A stretch of DNA of 64,000 nucleotides from Wolfiporia cocos. Lineage: Eukaryota; Basidiomycota; Agaricomycetes; Polyporales; Phaeolaceae. The stretch spans positions 2,728,001 to 2,792,000 of the forward strand of contig JACCLO010000007.1 in assembly GCA_029448655.1 (NCBI GenBank), read 5' to 3'. Below are positions 23,224 to 34,439 of the stretch, piece by piece. A program made the position numbers and the translations under genes. Under the pieces are notes generated by a model, which was not told where the DNA came from, did no database searches, and was given only the letters and a program-made list of their open reading frames with translations. The stretch's first letter is position 1, and the number at the start of each line of letters is the position of its first letter.

Positions 23224-24849
23224 ATGCCTTCGTCCAGCTGGTCGTCATTTGCCAAAGCTTCATATGCCAGCCGTCGTCCCCCCATTACTGGCACATTTAG
23301 CATCGACAAGCTGGAGGAGGCGGCTCGCAGGAAGCTTCAGGATTCGCCAGGTGAGCCATAATTAGATTTTGTACTGCACTAGCGGCTAGGAGCTCAAGTA
23401 CTTCGCATGAAATAGATGCCTTCCTATACGTATTCGGTAGTGCCGGAAGCGGCTCAACGAAAGAAGAGAATCGCCAGGAGTTTCAGCGTTGGAAACTTGT
23501 GCCTCGCATACTGCGCAACGTCACACAGCGTCATCTAGAGGTATGCAACACTGGCACGGATACTACACAGAGTCATACCTGAATTGCTAGACAACACTCT
23601 TCGGAGTCAAATACCCGTCGCCGCTGCTGCTTGCACCAATCGGCGCACAAGGAATTATTCATGGGGAAGCTGAAAGCGCGACTGCGGCAGCTGCAGGTCA
23701 ACTCGGTATTCCGTTCATCATGAGCTCGGGGGCGACACGATCTATTGAGGCTGTAGCGCAAGCAAACGGATCGGGTCCTCGCTGGCTTCAGCTGTATTGG
23801 TGAGCGCTCAGGCTTTACTCACTATTCATGCTCATATCACTCATACATACTCAGGGGGAAATCGCCAGAACTAACAGAATCTATACTGTCTCGTGCACGC
23901 AAAAATGGCTTCAGTGCTCTTGTCCTCACAGTTGATTCCTCAATCATCGGATGGAGGCCATTTGATCTGGATACAGCATACCTTCCTTTTTCTCATGGAG
24001 TAGGAACACAAATAGGCTTGACAGACCCGGTGTTCATGTCGAAGCTCGGACTGGAGCCGTTTCCGCAAGATGAGAGACCAGACTTCCCTTACGTCGCATC
24101 GCAGATCGACGACCTCATCGCAAAAGGAGATAAACGTGCGGCGGAACGCACTCGGGCAGGACAAGCGTATGTCTCCGAGGTCTTGGATCCGGGAAAGGTT
24201 TGGGAGGACCTCCCCTCGCTGAGACAGATCTGGGACAAGCCGTTGCTCATCAAGGGCGTGTTAACTGTCGAGGTTCGTATCAACCCGGCATTTTATAACT
24301 TACAATCTATCAATCGCAAATGTCCAGGATGCAGAGTTGGCGATTGACTATGGAGTTGATGGAATTGTGATCTCAAACCACGGTACTTGGAGGATACCAA
24401 CTATCCCTAAACTACGCGCTGACTCAAAACGGCTTAGGTGGTCGACAGATTGACGGGTCTATATCTTCGCTGTTCGCTTTGCATCAGATTATGCAAAGCC
24501 CCAAAGTTAAGGAAGCACAGGCTAGCGGCAAATTTACGATCCTCCTAGACTCCGGAGTGCGATCGGGAAGCGATGTTCTCAAAGCTCTTGCACTTGGTGC
24601 TCAAGGCGTCTTGTGTACGATCCGTTCAAGCCAATTACGTGATTTACTTATGCTTACTCCCATGCGATGAAACATCGCGCAGATGGACGACCCTACATGT
24701 ATGCTCTCGCTTTAGCAGGTCAAGCGGGCGTTGACAGTCTTCTCCGGGCGGTTCTTGCTGATGTGGAAATCACGCTTGGGTTGCTTGGATTCACAAATTT
24801 GGCCGAGTTTCATGCCAATGCAGATAAGGTGGTAGTGCGGATTCAGTAG
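23224..24849 (+). CDS. FMN-dependent 2-hydroxy-acid oxidase/dehydrogenase
   Basis: Start MPSSSWSSFAKASY; exon 1 ends at KLQDSP and an intron separates it from DAFLYVFGSAGSGS. The (beta/alpha)8 FMN fold is clear: PLLLAPIGAQGI, GIPFIMSSGATRSIE, RWLQLYW, LVLTVDS, LLIKGVLTVEDAE, GVDGIVISNHGGRQIDG (catalytic His-Gly-Gly-Arg, split by an intron after the His codon), ILLDSGVRSGSDVLKALALGA and GRPYMYAL. Residues for FMN phosphate binding (GVRSG, GRP) are present. Length, about 400 residues, fits the lactate oxidase/lactate monooxygenase/glycolate oxidase family; no cytochrome b2 domain, so O2 or another acceptor is likely. The reaction is L-2-hydroxy acid to 2-oxo acid. The neighbouring MCT-type transporter suggests lactate or a similar substrate. 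Introns are short and in frame; I see no defect. Confidence 0.85.
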
Positions 24850-25754
24850 CTTGTACTGTGTGAGTATTGTGTAGTTATAGTTCACGTTATCCTCTTGGAA
24901 TGAAACATCTTGTGTAATCTTCTCACCCTAAGTGTATTAGACGCACCATCTAGACTCTAGATGCTACATAAGTAGAACAGACAGCTAACTCATTTACGTT
25001 TGAGAATATGACTCGTGTGATAGTAAACCAGAAAATAGATACCCTTTCAGTTGTGTCTTTTCGATTAGGCAACTTGCATTGAATATATAAGTTTGTATCT
25101 CACACAATTGATCAGTATTACTTTTGAGCGATCTGCCGAGCTCTCGCAGAATGGCATCTAATACTCATAGTCATGGACAAGAGTCTCATGTGATAACCGG
25201 AAGGCTATGGACTGGATCTGGCTATCGGAGTGTATCTCTGCATTGCTTGAGCTTCCGATATTTTATCATGAACGCACCCATTAGGATCTTGTTAACACTC
25301 GTCAATCCGTATCGCATAGCATTTATCTTTTTGTTTCTTATCAAGTCCATTAACAGAATCAAAAGAAGTCACCTGATGGACTGTGTTCGCGCTGCCTGAT
25401 TGGTTCCCACACCGACTGTCTCCTTTACATATCGATTGAGGTATATATAAAAAGTTGACTGAAAGTGAAGATGGTCAGGAAGCTGCACATATCATGATGA
25501 GGTGGTCATGGCATTTGTCACCTGGTTTAGCTACGGTCATTTAGATAAGGGTACTTTCGAAGGGCATTTGACCCATTGCTCTGGGTATCTCAGTTGTGGG
25601 CACCGGATAAGACACATTTGCAAATCAACGAGCAATACATATCCTTCCAATGAGTTGCCAATACAGCCTGTCATCAGAAGGTCTGTGAATCATAGCACTT
25701 GTCATTATCTATCAAACACTCTCAGCTGATAGTTCAGTCATCTGAGATACTCCC
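24850..25754. other. intergenic, nothing recognised
   Basis: AT-rich sequence downstream of the oxidase. No coding signature or clear repeat edge. Confidence 0.35.
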
Positions 25755-26262
25755 TGTTATGGTTATTTTATTTTTTGAATGCTTGTAGAACTCACCATTT
25801 GGGAAGTACAATACAGGGACTTGTTGCACAACCAACCCCCTGGAGACTTGTGACCATACTGGGTCCAACCCCAGTTGTACTAGCCTTGCTAGGGCTCATT
25901 TCAGACCCAACAGATCCGACTCTGTCACCGTTTTGTATTTATTTATTGATTGACAGATGGTGTTCAACCACCATTCCCCTTATCATTCCTATCTATCATT
26001 ACAGATTCATCACTGCATATTTATCATACATTTCAGACTAGGTCATACATAGTAGCAGTGACATCTGGGATGCATAGGACTTTATATACTCAGTGTAGTA
26101 TACAAACTCATGTAACTATGGTGAAGGCTCTTCAGCTCAACCTTGTTGTAATAACTAGAGTCTTATACTTGTTCTCAAATGAAGGAAATTTCACTCAGTA
26201 TCTTTGCAAGCTCTGAAGACTAAGTCCTCAAAGTGCTCGTTGGCTTCTTGGTGTTACAGTAA
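25755..26262 (-). repeat. old, diverged family C LTR
   Basis: Starts TGTTATGGTTATTTTATTTTTTGAAT and follows the family C minus-strand order (ACAGGGACTTGTTGCRCAACCAA, GTACTAG, TTATTGATTGACAGATGG, GACATCTGGGA, TATATACT) with many changes. The outer end is lost near 26262. Useful as an ancient copy for dating. Confidence 0.55.
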
Positions 26263-26462
26263 TATGCAGTCAGGTATTTTTTAAACTGTTCCCTTATGTG
26301 ATAGGACTTAACATATGACGAGACCCAGCATTTAACCACCTGACAGCATGTAGTGTACTAAGCACCCCTGTTCAAACAGGGCCCTGTTTCAGAGGTAGCA
26401 ACCCTCTGCACTCATATCCGGATTTCTAGGTACCTTCTGTATTCAACTATGGCACCCATCAC

Positions 26463-26843
26463 TGACACAGTCTTACCTAAGACTGTGGGACCGGCACAGC
26501 CGGGGATTCCTAATGCCTGGCAAGCTACATTCAGTAGCAGCAGAGGGTGGACGCCAAGGTGCAAACGGGTACCTAAGTCCCTAACACTGGGGCGCATTCA
26601 TGCCACCAAGGAGTGACACGCAGCAAAGATGTAAAGCAGGGGGCAACGATGTGGGTGCTCACAGATCAGAGGTAAAGACAGGGGCCTAAGCCCAGTTGCC
26701 GAGAATCTCAAAGATGGGGAGTAAGCCCCATCTTGCCTGAGGTTAAGTACATGAGCATGAAGACTACTGAGTGTGCCCTAAAGTAGAGGCCCCTTCACAG
26801 ACTGGCATGAGGCGGTGCTAGTGGTAACTAAGGTTATGCTAAT
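26463..26843 (-). repeat. partial D-like LTR
   Basis: Begins TGACACAGTCTTACC; in LTR sense this end reads GGTAAGACTGTGTCA, the donor-like motif. GAGAATCTC followed by the inverted repeat AAGATGGGG/CCCCATCTT (26711-26734) matches the position in the 28845 element. Cut by the next LTR. Confidence 0.5.
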
Positions 26844-27115
26844 TGTCACAGTTTTTACTGTGGCATCCCTGACTATTCACAGCCATTTCCACCCAGGCTC
26901 AAACCCAGGGCCTTGCACCCCACTCTTAGTACGTTTACCACTTTGTTACGGTGTACTTAGCCAGTACGTCACGTGACCCCTAGATAAGATTGTTCTTAGC
27001 GTCTAGATTACCCCGGCCCAGTACTTACTATCTAGATTGCTTACCTTATACATGTAACGTTGGTCACAGCGCACAGACCCCGCCTTTAGGGCAAGTACAT
27101 ACAAGTAGTACTAGG
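26844..27115 (+). repeat. 5' part of an LTR, truncated by a family C LTR
   Basis: TGTCACAGTTTTTACTGTGG at 26844; GCGCACAGACC and CTTTAGGGCAAG (about 27070-27094) are the usual U3 elements. The rest is not seen after 27825, so sequence was lost at this junction. Confidence 0.5.
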
Positions 27116-27825
27116 TGTTACGGGTCGAATACCCGTTCGTATATTCGAGTTGCGAATATAGATCGTTTCTTCTGCACGTAGGCGCGTAGCCATATGCAAG
27201 GCAAATGCTTGTTAGATGCCTTCAAGTCCTAGGTGAAGTCCCTAAGAGATCGTGTAATATCCAATACGCGTTAGAGGATATAATCTGTTCAAGTGCGAGT
27301 CTATTAGAATATAAGACTCGCCTAAGTCCGAGAAGTCACTGTGCACTTCGAGGACTTAGTCGTTCAGTTGCTCGAGCGAGAAATACTGAGCGTAGTTTCC
27401 TACGTTTGAGAACAAGTATAAGACTTCTTGTTTGTACAACAAGGTCGAGCTGAAGAGCCTCAACAATAAGTACATGAGCTTTTATACTACGCTAGGTTTT
27501 AGGGGTCAAGTTCATCCCAGATGTCACCGCTACTATCTACGCTATAGTACCAAACGTTTGATAGATATGTAGTGATATATCCGAAACGATAGATAGGAAT
27601 GATGATGACGGTTGAACGCCATCTGTCAGCTAATAAATGATAAACATGAAACGAGGACAGAGTTGGATCTGTCAGAGTCGAAACACGCCCTATCTGCTAG
27701 TACATCTGGGGTTAGCCCAGTAGAATCACGAATAGCCAGGGGGTTGGTTGCGCAACAAGTCCCTGTATCGTATTTGCCCAAGAGCGAGTTCTGTCAGCGT
27801 CTGAAAATTTCGAATAATCGTAACA
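27116..27825 (+). mobile_element. family C LTR without matching flanks
   Basis: 710 bp, TGTTACGGGTCG to AATCGTAACA. Flanks CTAGG and ATATG differ, unlike all other family C copies here, so one side was probably deleted or recombined; the right flank joins the decayed integrase region directly. Confidence 0.75.
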
Positions 27826-27889
27826 ATATGGGCCTGCAGCACCCTTTATATTTTCTGTAATTACTAGACATATTTTCACATATGAAGGT

Positions 27890-28554
27890 ACAGGAGGTGT
27901 CCAAAGTGCCTTGTCCATCGGTCTGCAGGTGGTATGCCGTGCTCAGGGCGGATTCAATTCCTAGGAGTTTACAGAGAGCCTGGAAAAACTTTGAGGCGAA
28001 CTGGGGTCCTCAGTCTGATATGACTTTCCGAGGGAGGCCGTACTTTGAGTAGATTTGCCAATGGAATATGTCGGCAGCTCCTTCGCTGGTGATGGTTTTG
28101 TTGCATGGGGTTAGGGATATCACCTTGGATAATCCGTGATCGATGATGACCATGATTGAGTCATATTTCCCTACTCGGGGGAGGTCTGTGACAAAGTCTA
28201 CTGAGCATTGTGAGAAGGGGAGTGCGTCCTTCTGGGTCAGGATTGGCTGCAATGGTGCCTTTGTCGGGCTTCTGTCAGGTTTCATCTGTTGACAGACTGC
28301 GCAGCCTGTGACATACTCCACCACGGTCTTTAGCAAGTCAGGCCACCAGAAGTGTTCTTGCACTTTCAGGGTTGTCCCCCAGATCCCAGGGTGGCCTGCC
28401 ATGATTGGGTCATGGTATCTAGAGATGACGTCTTTTCTGAGGCTACGGTCTTTTGGCACGTACATTCGTCCCTTATACAAGAGGACCCCTTTGCTGTACT
28501 GCCAGTCTTCCATTACTGTCCTTAAAGGGGGCAGCTTCCCTTGTTCAAGGGCGT
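27890..28554 (-). pseudogene. integrase of the minus-strand gypsy element
   Basis: Reading leftwards from 28554: GKLPPLRTVMEDW, HHCC zinc region (RYHDPIMAGHPG and CAVCQQMK), first catalytic Asp in SVDFVTDLP, second in VISD followed by TGA where Arg is expected before GPQF (near 28009), then the YHLQTDGQ segment, after which similarity ends near 27900. The 5' continuation is on the far side of two LTR insertions (28555-31123 and 31182-31890). It belongs to the same element as the RT at 31891-33500. Integration would be abolished by the stop and the missing C-terminal half. Confidence 0.75.
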
Positions 28555-29120
28555 TGTTACGGGTCGAATACCCGTTCGTATATTCGGTCGCGAATATAAA
28601 TCGTTCTTCTGCACGTAGGCACGCAGCCGTGTGCAAGGCAAATACTCGTTAGATGCCTTCGGGTCCTAAGTGAAGTCCTTAGGAGATCGGTTAATATCCA
28701 ATACGCGTTAGAGGATATAATCTGTTCAAGTGCGAGTCGAATAGAATATAAGACTCGCCTAAGTCCGAGAAGTCAGTGTGCACTTCGAGGACTTAGTCGT
28801 TCGATTGCTCGAGTGAAAAATACTGAGCGTAGTTTCCTACGTTTTGTCACAAATTATTCTACTAATAGTTTGTACTCCCTCGCTATAGGACGCACGCGCG
28901 GCGCTAGGCGTACGCCGCGCCTCTGCGCTGTAGCCACCTCCGGCGTCTCCCAGTTATTGCAGGTCACCTGGTCGTATGGTTAGCGCTGTAGGGTAGCGCG
29001 CGCCTCCGGTACTCACACTATGGTCACATTCGTTACATACTCGTTACCTAGCACATGACTCATTAGCTACACGGTGCACAGACCAGTAGTTTAGGGCGGT
29101 CTCGGTAGTATACACAAGCA

Positions 29121-29167
29121 TGTATATAATACGGCGGAATGTGGGCTTACTCCCCATTCCTAAGATT
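29121..29167 (+). promoter_or_regulatory. LTR-D core promoter and self-primer sequence
   Basis: TATA box TGTATATAAT (29121-29130); inverted repeat GGAATG...CATTCC (29137-29160); the 12-base ATTCCTAAGATT (29156-29167) is complementary to the primer-binding site at 29396-29407. A start site near 29156 would be 33 bp from the TATA box. TTTAGGGC lies upstream at about 29090. Confidence 0.65.
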
Positions 29168-29395
29168 CTCGACAACTGGGCATAGCCCCTTACTCTCACC
29201 TCTTTGTGTGCGCTCTCTGGCCGGGGGCCCAGCTCGTCTTGCTTGACTGTGCGCGCCTCAACATGTCGACTCTAGGAGTCCCTCTTTAGGGTACAGCCGA
29301 CAAGTTCACCGCTGTTGCGGTTGCGCACCGCCCTGTAGGGCGCGTTAGGATTCCTCTGTAGTACAGAGTCCCACAAACGTGTAAGTTTGTGTCAT

Positions 29396-29407
29396 AATCT
29401 TAGGAAT
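29396..29407 (+). other. primer-binding site, self-priming type
   Basis: AATCTTAGGAAT begins two bases after the 5' LTR and is the exact reverse complement of ATTCCTAAGATT in the LTR. No TGG typical of tRNA-primed sites is present here. Confidence 0.65.
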
Positions 29408-31181
29408 ATCTTACCTCCCCTCCGGCGCGAACTGCGTTGGGGCCGAGGGTTCTCCACGTACAGGGTGCCATGGCAACGCGGCGGGGCAGCCTCTGGTAGA
29501 AGCGCCAGAGGTCCGTAGTCTTACGAGCCCCCACGAAGCGTTACACCAGGCGAAGTACCCGTGCGGAGTGAGCAAGCAAGTCCGCCCCCTTTCGAACGCA
29601 AGGTAGAAGGGGTCAACCGACGTAAGCCCCGTTTGAGGACCCGCCGCCGTCACCCCTGACAAGGGAATGTACGCGCGTGTGGAGGTCTAGGGCAGTCTGG
29701 CCAGTTACCTCTGGGCGGCAGGGGTTATCGTCAAGAACCTTTGATCAGTGGGTATGTGAAGGGTCCCGCAAGGGTACCCAACCCCACACCGACGATCACG
29801 AAGGTCAGAAAGCAATCCACCACGACCGACTACTTCTCCGACAAAACCAACCACATACCCCGAGGTCGGTGCGCCACGCTCATCTATGTCGGCGCCAGTC
29901 CTAGGAGGCGGAATGACACAGCATTACCTCAACCTCCGATGGGCCCGCTCACCTCTGGAGGGCCTCGTTCATTCACGTTGCGGGATGCGGGGACGTTTTC
30001 TTCACTGCTCCACCGGCGGACGGACCGCACACTTGGATGCTCCCCACCCTACATCGTAAGGGATGGGCCAGGTGTTAAAAAGCTAACCAAGGATGCGAGG
30101 GTCGTAGGATGATAGGTAGAACGTCAGGGACGACGTTTTTCGAGAGGGGGGGTAATGTCACAAATTATTCTACTAATAGTTTGTACTCCCTCGCTATAGG
30201 ACGCACGCGCGGCGCTAGGCGTACGCCGCGCCTCTGCGCTGTAGCCACCTCCGGCGTCTCCCAGTTATTGCAGGTCACCTGGTCGTATGGTTAGCGCTGT
30301 AGGGTAGCGCGCGCCTCCGGTACTCACACTATGGTCACATTCGTTACATACTCGTTACCTAGCACATGACTCATTAGCTACACGGTGCACAGACCAGTAG
30401 TTTAGGGCGGTCTCGGTAGTATACACAAGCATGTATATAATACGGCGGAATGTGGGCTTACTCCCCATTCCTAAGATTCTCGACAACTGGGCATAGCCCC
30501 TTACTCTCACCTCTTTGTGTGCGCTCTCTGGCCGGGGGCCCAGCTCGTCTTGCTTGACTGTGCGCGCCTCAACATGTCGACTCTAGGAGTCCCTCTTTAG
30601 GGTACAGCCGACAAGTTCACCGCTGTTGCGGTTGCGCACCGCCCTGTAGGGCGCGTTAGGATTCCTCTGTAGTACAGAGTCCCACAAACGTGTAAGTTTG
30701 TGTCACGTTTGAGAACGAGTATAAGACTTCTTGTTTGTACAACAAGGTCGAGCTGAAGAGCCTCGGCAGTAAGTACATGAGTTTATATACTACGTTGGGT
30801 TTTAGGGGTCAAGCCCGTCCCAGATGTCACCGATACTATCTACGCTATAGTACCAAACGTTTGATATGTAGTGATATACCTGAGACGATAGATAGGAATG
30901 ATGGTGGTTGAACACCATCTATCAGCTAATAAATGATGAACACAAAATGGTGGCAGAGTTGGATCTGCCAAAGATGAAACGCGCCCTATAGACTAGTACA
31001 ACCGGGGATGCGCCCAGTAGAGTCACGAGTAGCCAGGGGAGTTGGTTGCGCAACAAGTCCCTGTATCGTATTCGTCCAATGGTGAGTTCTGTCGATAGTC
31101 GAAAAATTAAGATAACTGTAACAGGCGTGGAGTCCCTGTTCCACGATCGGATCGAAGTGCTTTGTGATCTTGATTCGATCG

Positions 31182-31890
31182 TGTTACGGTTATTTTGATT
31201 TTTTGAATATCGACAGAACTCACCATAGGGCGAATACGATACAGGGACTTGTTGCGCAACCAACCCCCCTGGCTACTCGTGATTCTACTGGGCGCATCCC
31301 CAGTTGTACTAGTCTAAAAGGCTCGTTTCATCTTTGGCAGATCCAACTCTGCTGTCGTTTCACGTTCATCGTTTATTAGCTGATAGATGGCGTTCAACCG
31401 CCATCATTCCTATCCATCGTCTCGGATATATCACTACATACCTATCAAACGTTTGACACTATAGCGTAGATAGTATCGGTGACATCTGGGACAGGCTTGA
31501 CCCCTAAAACCTAACGAAGTATATAAACTCATGTATTTACTGTCGAGGCTCTTTAGCTCGACCTTGTTGTACAAACAAGAAGTCTTATACTCGTTCTCAA
31601 ACGTAGGAAACTACGCTCAAGTATTTCTCGCTCGAGCAATTGAACGACTAAGTCCTCGAAGTGCACATCGACTTCTCGGACTTAGGCAAGTCTTATATTC
31701 TATCAGACTCGCACTTGAACAGATTATATCCTCTAACGCGCATTGGATATTAACCGATCTCCTAAGAATTCTACTTAGGACTCGAAGGCATCTAACGAGT
31801 ATTTGCCTTGCATACGGCAACAAGCCTACGTGCAGAAAAACGATCTATATTCGCGACTCGAATATACGAACAGGTATTCGACCCGTAACA
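31182..31890 (-). mobile_element. solo LTR, family C, with 5-bp TSD
   Basis: 709 bp, TGTTACGGTT to ACCCGTAACA, GATCG at 31177-31181 and 31891-31895. Lies 58 bp from the other family C insertion but in opposite orientation; both sit in the RNase H-integrase linker. Confidence 0.9.
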
Positions 31891-33500
31891 GATCGATGAT
31901 CGGGACCTCGATCGTGTGAACGAATAGGGTGTCAGGCAGCATTTGGATGTCTTCGTTGTCATGTTCAGAGCTGTCCAGATTCATGAGGCATGAGAGTGTT
32001 GGCCATTACCAGCTTCTTCCCCAGGATGTGCTGCAGCCGGATGTTGAATTGGGATAGTAGCAGGTGCCACCTCGCTTGTCTCCAATTCAATCTCTGATTG
32101 CTCTGCCAATATGTAAGGTTCTGGTGATCACTCCTGATCAGGATCTGATGTGGACCCCCTTCTAGAAGGTGGCACCATTCTTCCAGTGTGCGAACCACTC
32201 CTAGGAGTTCTTGATCATAGATTTCGTAGTTTCGTTCAGCCGGGGTGAGGGACTGCGACAGGTACCCTACCGGTCGCTCATTTCCATTATCGTCTTTTTG
32301 TTTGAGCACTGCTCTGAGGACGAACTGTGAGGTGTCGGTTTCCAGAATGAAGGGTTTCTCCTTGTCGGGGAGGAGTAGCACGGGAGCTGTTATGAATTTG
32401 TTTTTCAGGAGTTCGAATGCCTCATTCTCCCAATTCGTCCACTTGAACCCTGTGCCTGTGGTGGTTTCCATGAGATCGATGAGTGGTCGTGTGTGTGTGG
32501 AATAGTGGTCGATGAATTTTCTGTAGAAGTTTGCAAACCCTAAGAAAGAGCAGACCCCCTTGACATTCCATGGGGCTGGCCAGTCGCGGATCCCCTTGAG
32601 TTTGGCAGGCTCCATCTGGACCTGATTGGGGGTGATTACGAGCCCAAGGAACTCTACCTTTTCCACCCCAAACGTGCATTTTTCTGGTTTCACAAACAAC
32701 TTTTCTTCAGCCAATTTGTGCAGGACCCATCACTCCCTCTCCTTATGGGTGGTCTGATCTGGAGAGAAAATGAGGATATCGTCCATGTAGACTATCACCC
32801 ATCCTTCGGCAATTTTGTCTTTCAGTATTTCGTTCATCATAGCTTGGAATGTCGCCGGTGAGTTGCACATTCCGAAGAACATTACTGTCGGTTCGTAGAG
32901 ACCGGCATTAGTTTTGAATGCGCCCTTCCATTGGTCGCATTCTCGGATTCGCACATTGTTGTATCCTGCTTGTAGGTCCATTTTGGTAAATACCTTTGCC
33001 CCTTTTAGCTTCTCGATGAGTTCCAATATCAAGGGCAGGGGGTAGGTGTTCTTAACCGTTCCCTCATTCAGGTACCGACAGTCTTGGCAAGGCCTCAGTC
33101 CTCTGTCTTTCTTCGGGATGAAGAAGGCGGGGGAAGCCATGGGGGATTTCGATGGCCGAATGAATCCCTTGGCAAGGTTTTCTGTCAAGGTCCATGGCCT
33201 TCTGTTCCCTGGGGGACAGTGAGTACACCTTGCAGTCTCGGGGCACGAAATCGGGCTTCAATTCGATGGTGTGATCCCATGGTCTGGATGGGGGGAATGC
33301 GGTTGCGGCTTTCTTGCTGAAGACGTGTGCAAAGTCTTTTAGGTGTTCGGGGATGGTGTCTTCCATGGGTCCCCCCTTTGCTGCTTCAGAGAGCTCTTGG
33401 GATTTTGTCATCACCTTGTGTATGTGGGAGAGGCTGGCGACTCTTCGCTGGAATTATTTCTGGGTCTCGGTCTTGGGAGCGACCAGCTTCTTGGTTTGGA
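31891..33500 (-). pseudogene. reverse transcriptase and RNase H of the minus-strand gypsy element
   Basis: RT N-terminus near 33414 (HLKDFAHVFSKK), then [45 protein letters not shown] and the catalytic YMDDILIF. After THKERE come TGA TGG, where CGA CGG (Arg-Arg) fits the family. RNase H: ILETDTSQFVLRAVL, the EIYDQELLGVV helix and RSDHQNLTYW. A frameshift separates the leader from the RT core near 33190. The linker continues as LFVHTIEVPII up to the LTR insertion. Strong Ty3/gypsy signature; not functional as it stands. Confidence 0.82.
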
Positions 33501-34324
33501 CAAATCTCCTTAGTAGCTGGTATTCTTCATCTGAGATGGGATTTTTGACTGGTTGTTGAGTGTCGGTAGAACCGAAACCCTTTTTGTTTTATCGAGTTCC
33601 TCCACCTGGACCACCTCAGGGATGAGGGCTAGCTCGAATATTATTTGCGCAATACGCATTCCGGGAATGATATGGTGGGGTGTCGTCAACTGGTTGAATA
33701 GGATGACTTGGACTTCTCCACAGTAGTCGGGGTCAATTACCCCTGCTCCAACCGTGAGCCTGTGTTTGAGCATGAGGCCCGAGTGCGAGGCTATCCTTCT
33801 ATAGGATCCTTTTGGAATCTCCATTTGAACTCCGGTGGGGATCGGTTTCCATCCCCCAGGAGTGATCTCGATATCTTTTGAAGCATATAGGTCATACTGA
33901 ATGGCACCGTCAGTTCCCCGCATTGGGAGCTTTCCTTCGGGGGTTACTGTCATTTTGACAGTATCAAGTTGGATTGTGGTGTCAGCTGTTCGGGTTTTCT
34001 CTGTTGGTTTGTTAGGGCTGACATCGATTTTCCCTGTTGCCCAATTGATGACAGGGCTTTCTTTTTTCAACCAATTATATCCAAGGATCATTTCTTCCTT
34101 TCCGATGTTTCCTACAAGGAAGTGAACCTTGCGTTCATTTCCCCGTATTCGATGGGGAGGAAGACTTCTCGATCCACCTGCCCATCTTTGTTGGTAGTTC
34201 CATCGACATTTCGGATGGTGATTGGGTTTTTCAGGGGTCGAGTCACAATCCAATGCCGAATGACGAGTTTGGAGTGGATCAGGGAAGACATGGCTCCTGA
34301 GTCGATGAGGGTGTTCACTTTCAC
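33501..34324 (-). pseudogene. protease and dUTPase of the minus-strand gypsy element
   Basis: Protease first: LIDSGAMSSLIHS (Asp-Ser-Gly active site) at about 34300, ILGYNWLKKESPVINW near 34080; a frameshift lies near 34125. The dUTPase follows: AIQYDLYASKD (motif 1), SHSGLM (2, the usual Arg is His), GVIDPDYCGEVQ (3, usual Arg is Cys), MRIAQIIFE (4), and KGFGSTDT (5) in another frame after an A-run. Both Arg losses fit C-to-T at CpG on one strand or the other. Order here is protease then dUTPase then RT, the reverse of the 44676-56110 element. Confidence 0.8.
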
Positions 34325-34439
34325 GGTCTTCTGCAGCCTTAGGGTTACGGGGATAAACAGCGATCTGTTGCGTTCATACGAGGTAATTACAGGGGCTGCG
34401 TTTTCGGGAGGTAAGACCGTGTGCTTCCTCCCTACTCGA

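Larger units (their letters stand above)
28845..30705 (+). mobile_element. young non-autonomous LTR element (D), complete
   Basis: LTRs at 28845-29394 and 30156-30705, each 550 bp and identical as far as I can compare base by base; TSD CGTTT at 28840-28844 and 30706-30710. The internal region is only 761 bp (29395-30155), GC-rich, and has no gag, protease, RT or integrase; two frames of 80-120 codons show no family. Polypurine tract GAGAGGGGGGGTAA precedes the 3' LTR. The design is that of a TRIM/LARD-like element needing enzymes in trans, possibly from a dUTPase-bearing element that shares the TGTCA ends and tract. Confidence 0.9.
28555..31123 (+). mobile_element. solo LTR, family C, with TSD, carrying a nested element
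   Basis: TGTTACGGGTCG at 28555 to ACTGTAACA at 31123, flanked by GGCGT at 28550-28554 and 31124-31128. Net length about 703 bp after removing the element at 28845-30705. Inserted in the pol region of the minus-strand gypsy element. Confidence 0.9.

Noticed and set aside
29395..30155. Coding capacity in the internal region of the 1861-bp element
   Set aside because: Frames of up to 123 codons exist on both strands but none has gag, protease, RT or integrase motifs; GC-rich composition alone explains them.
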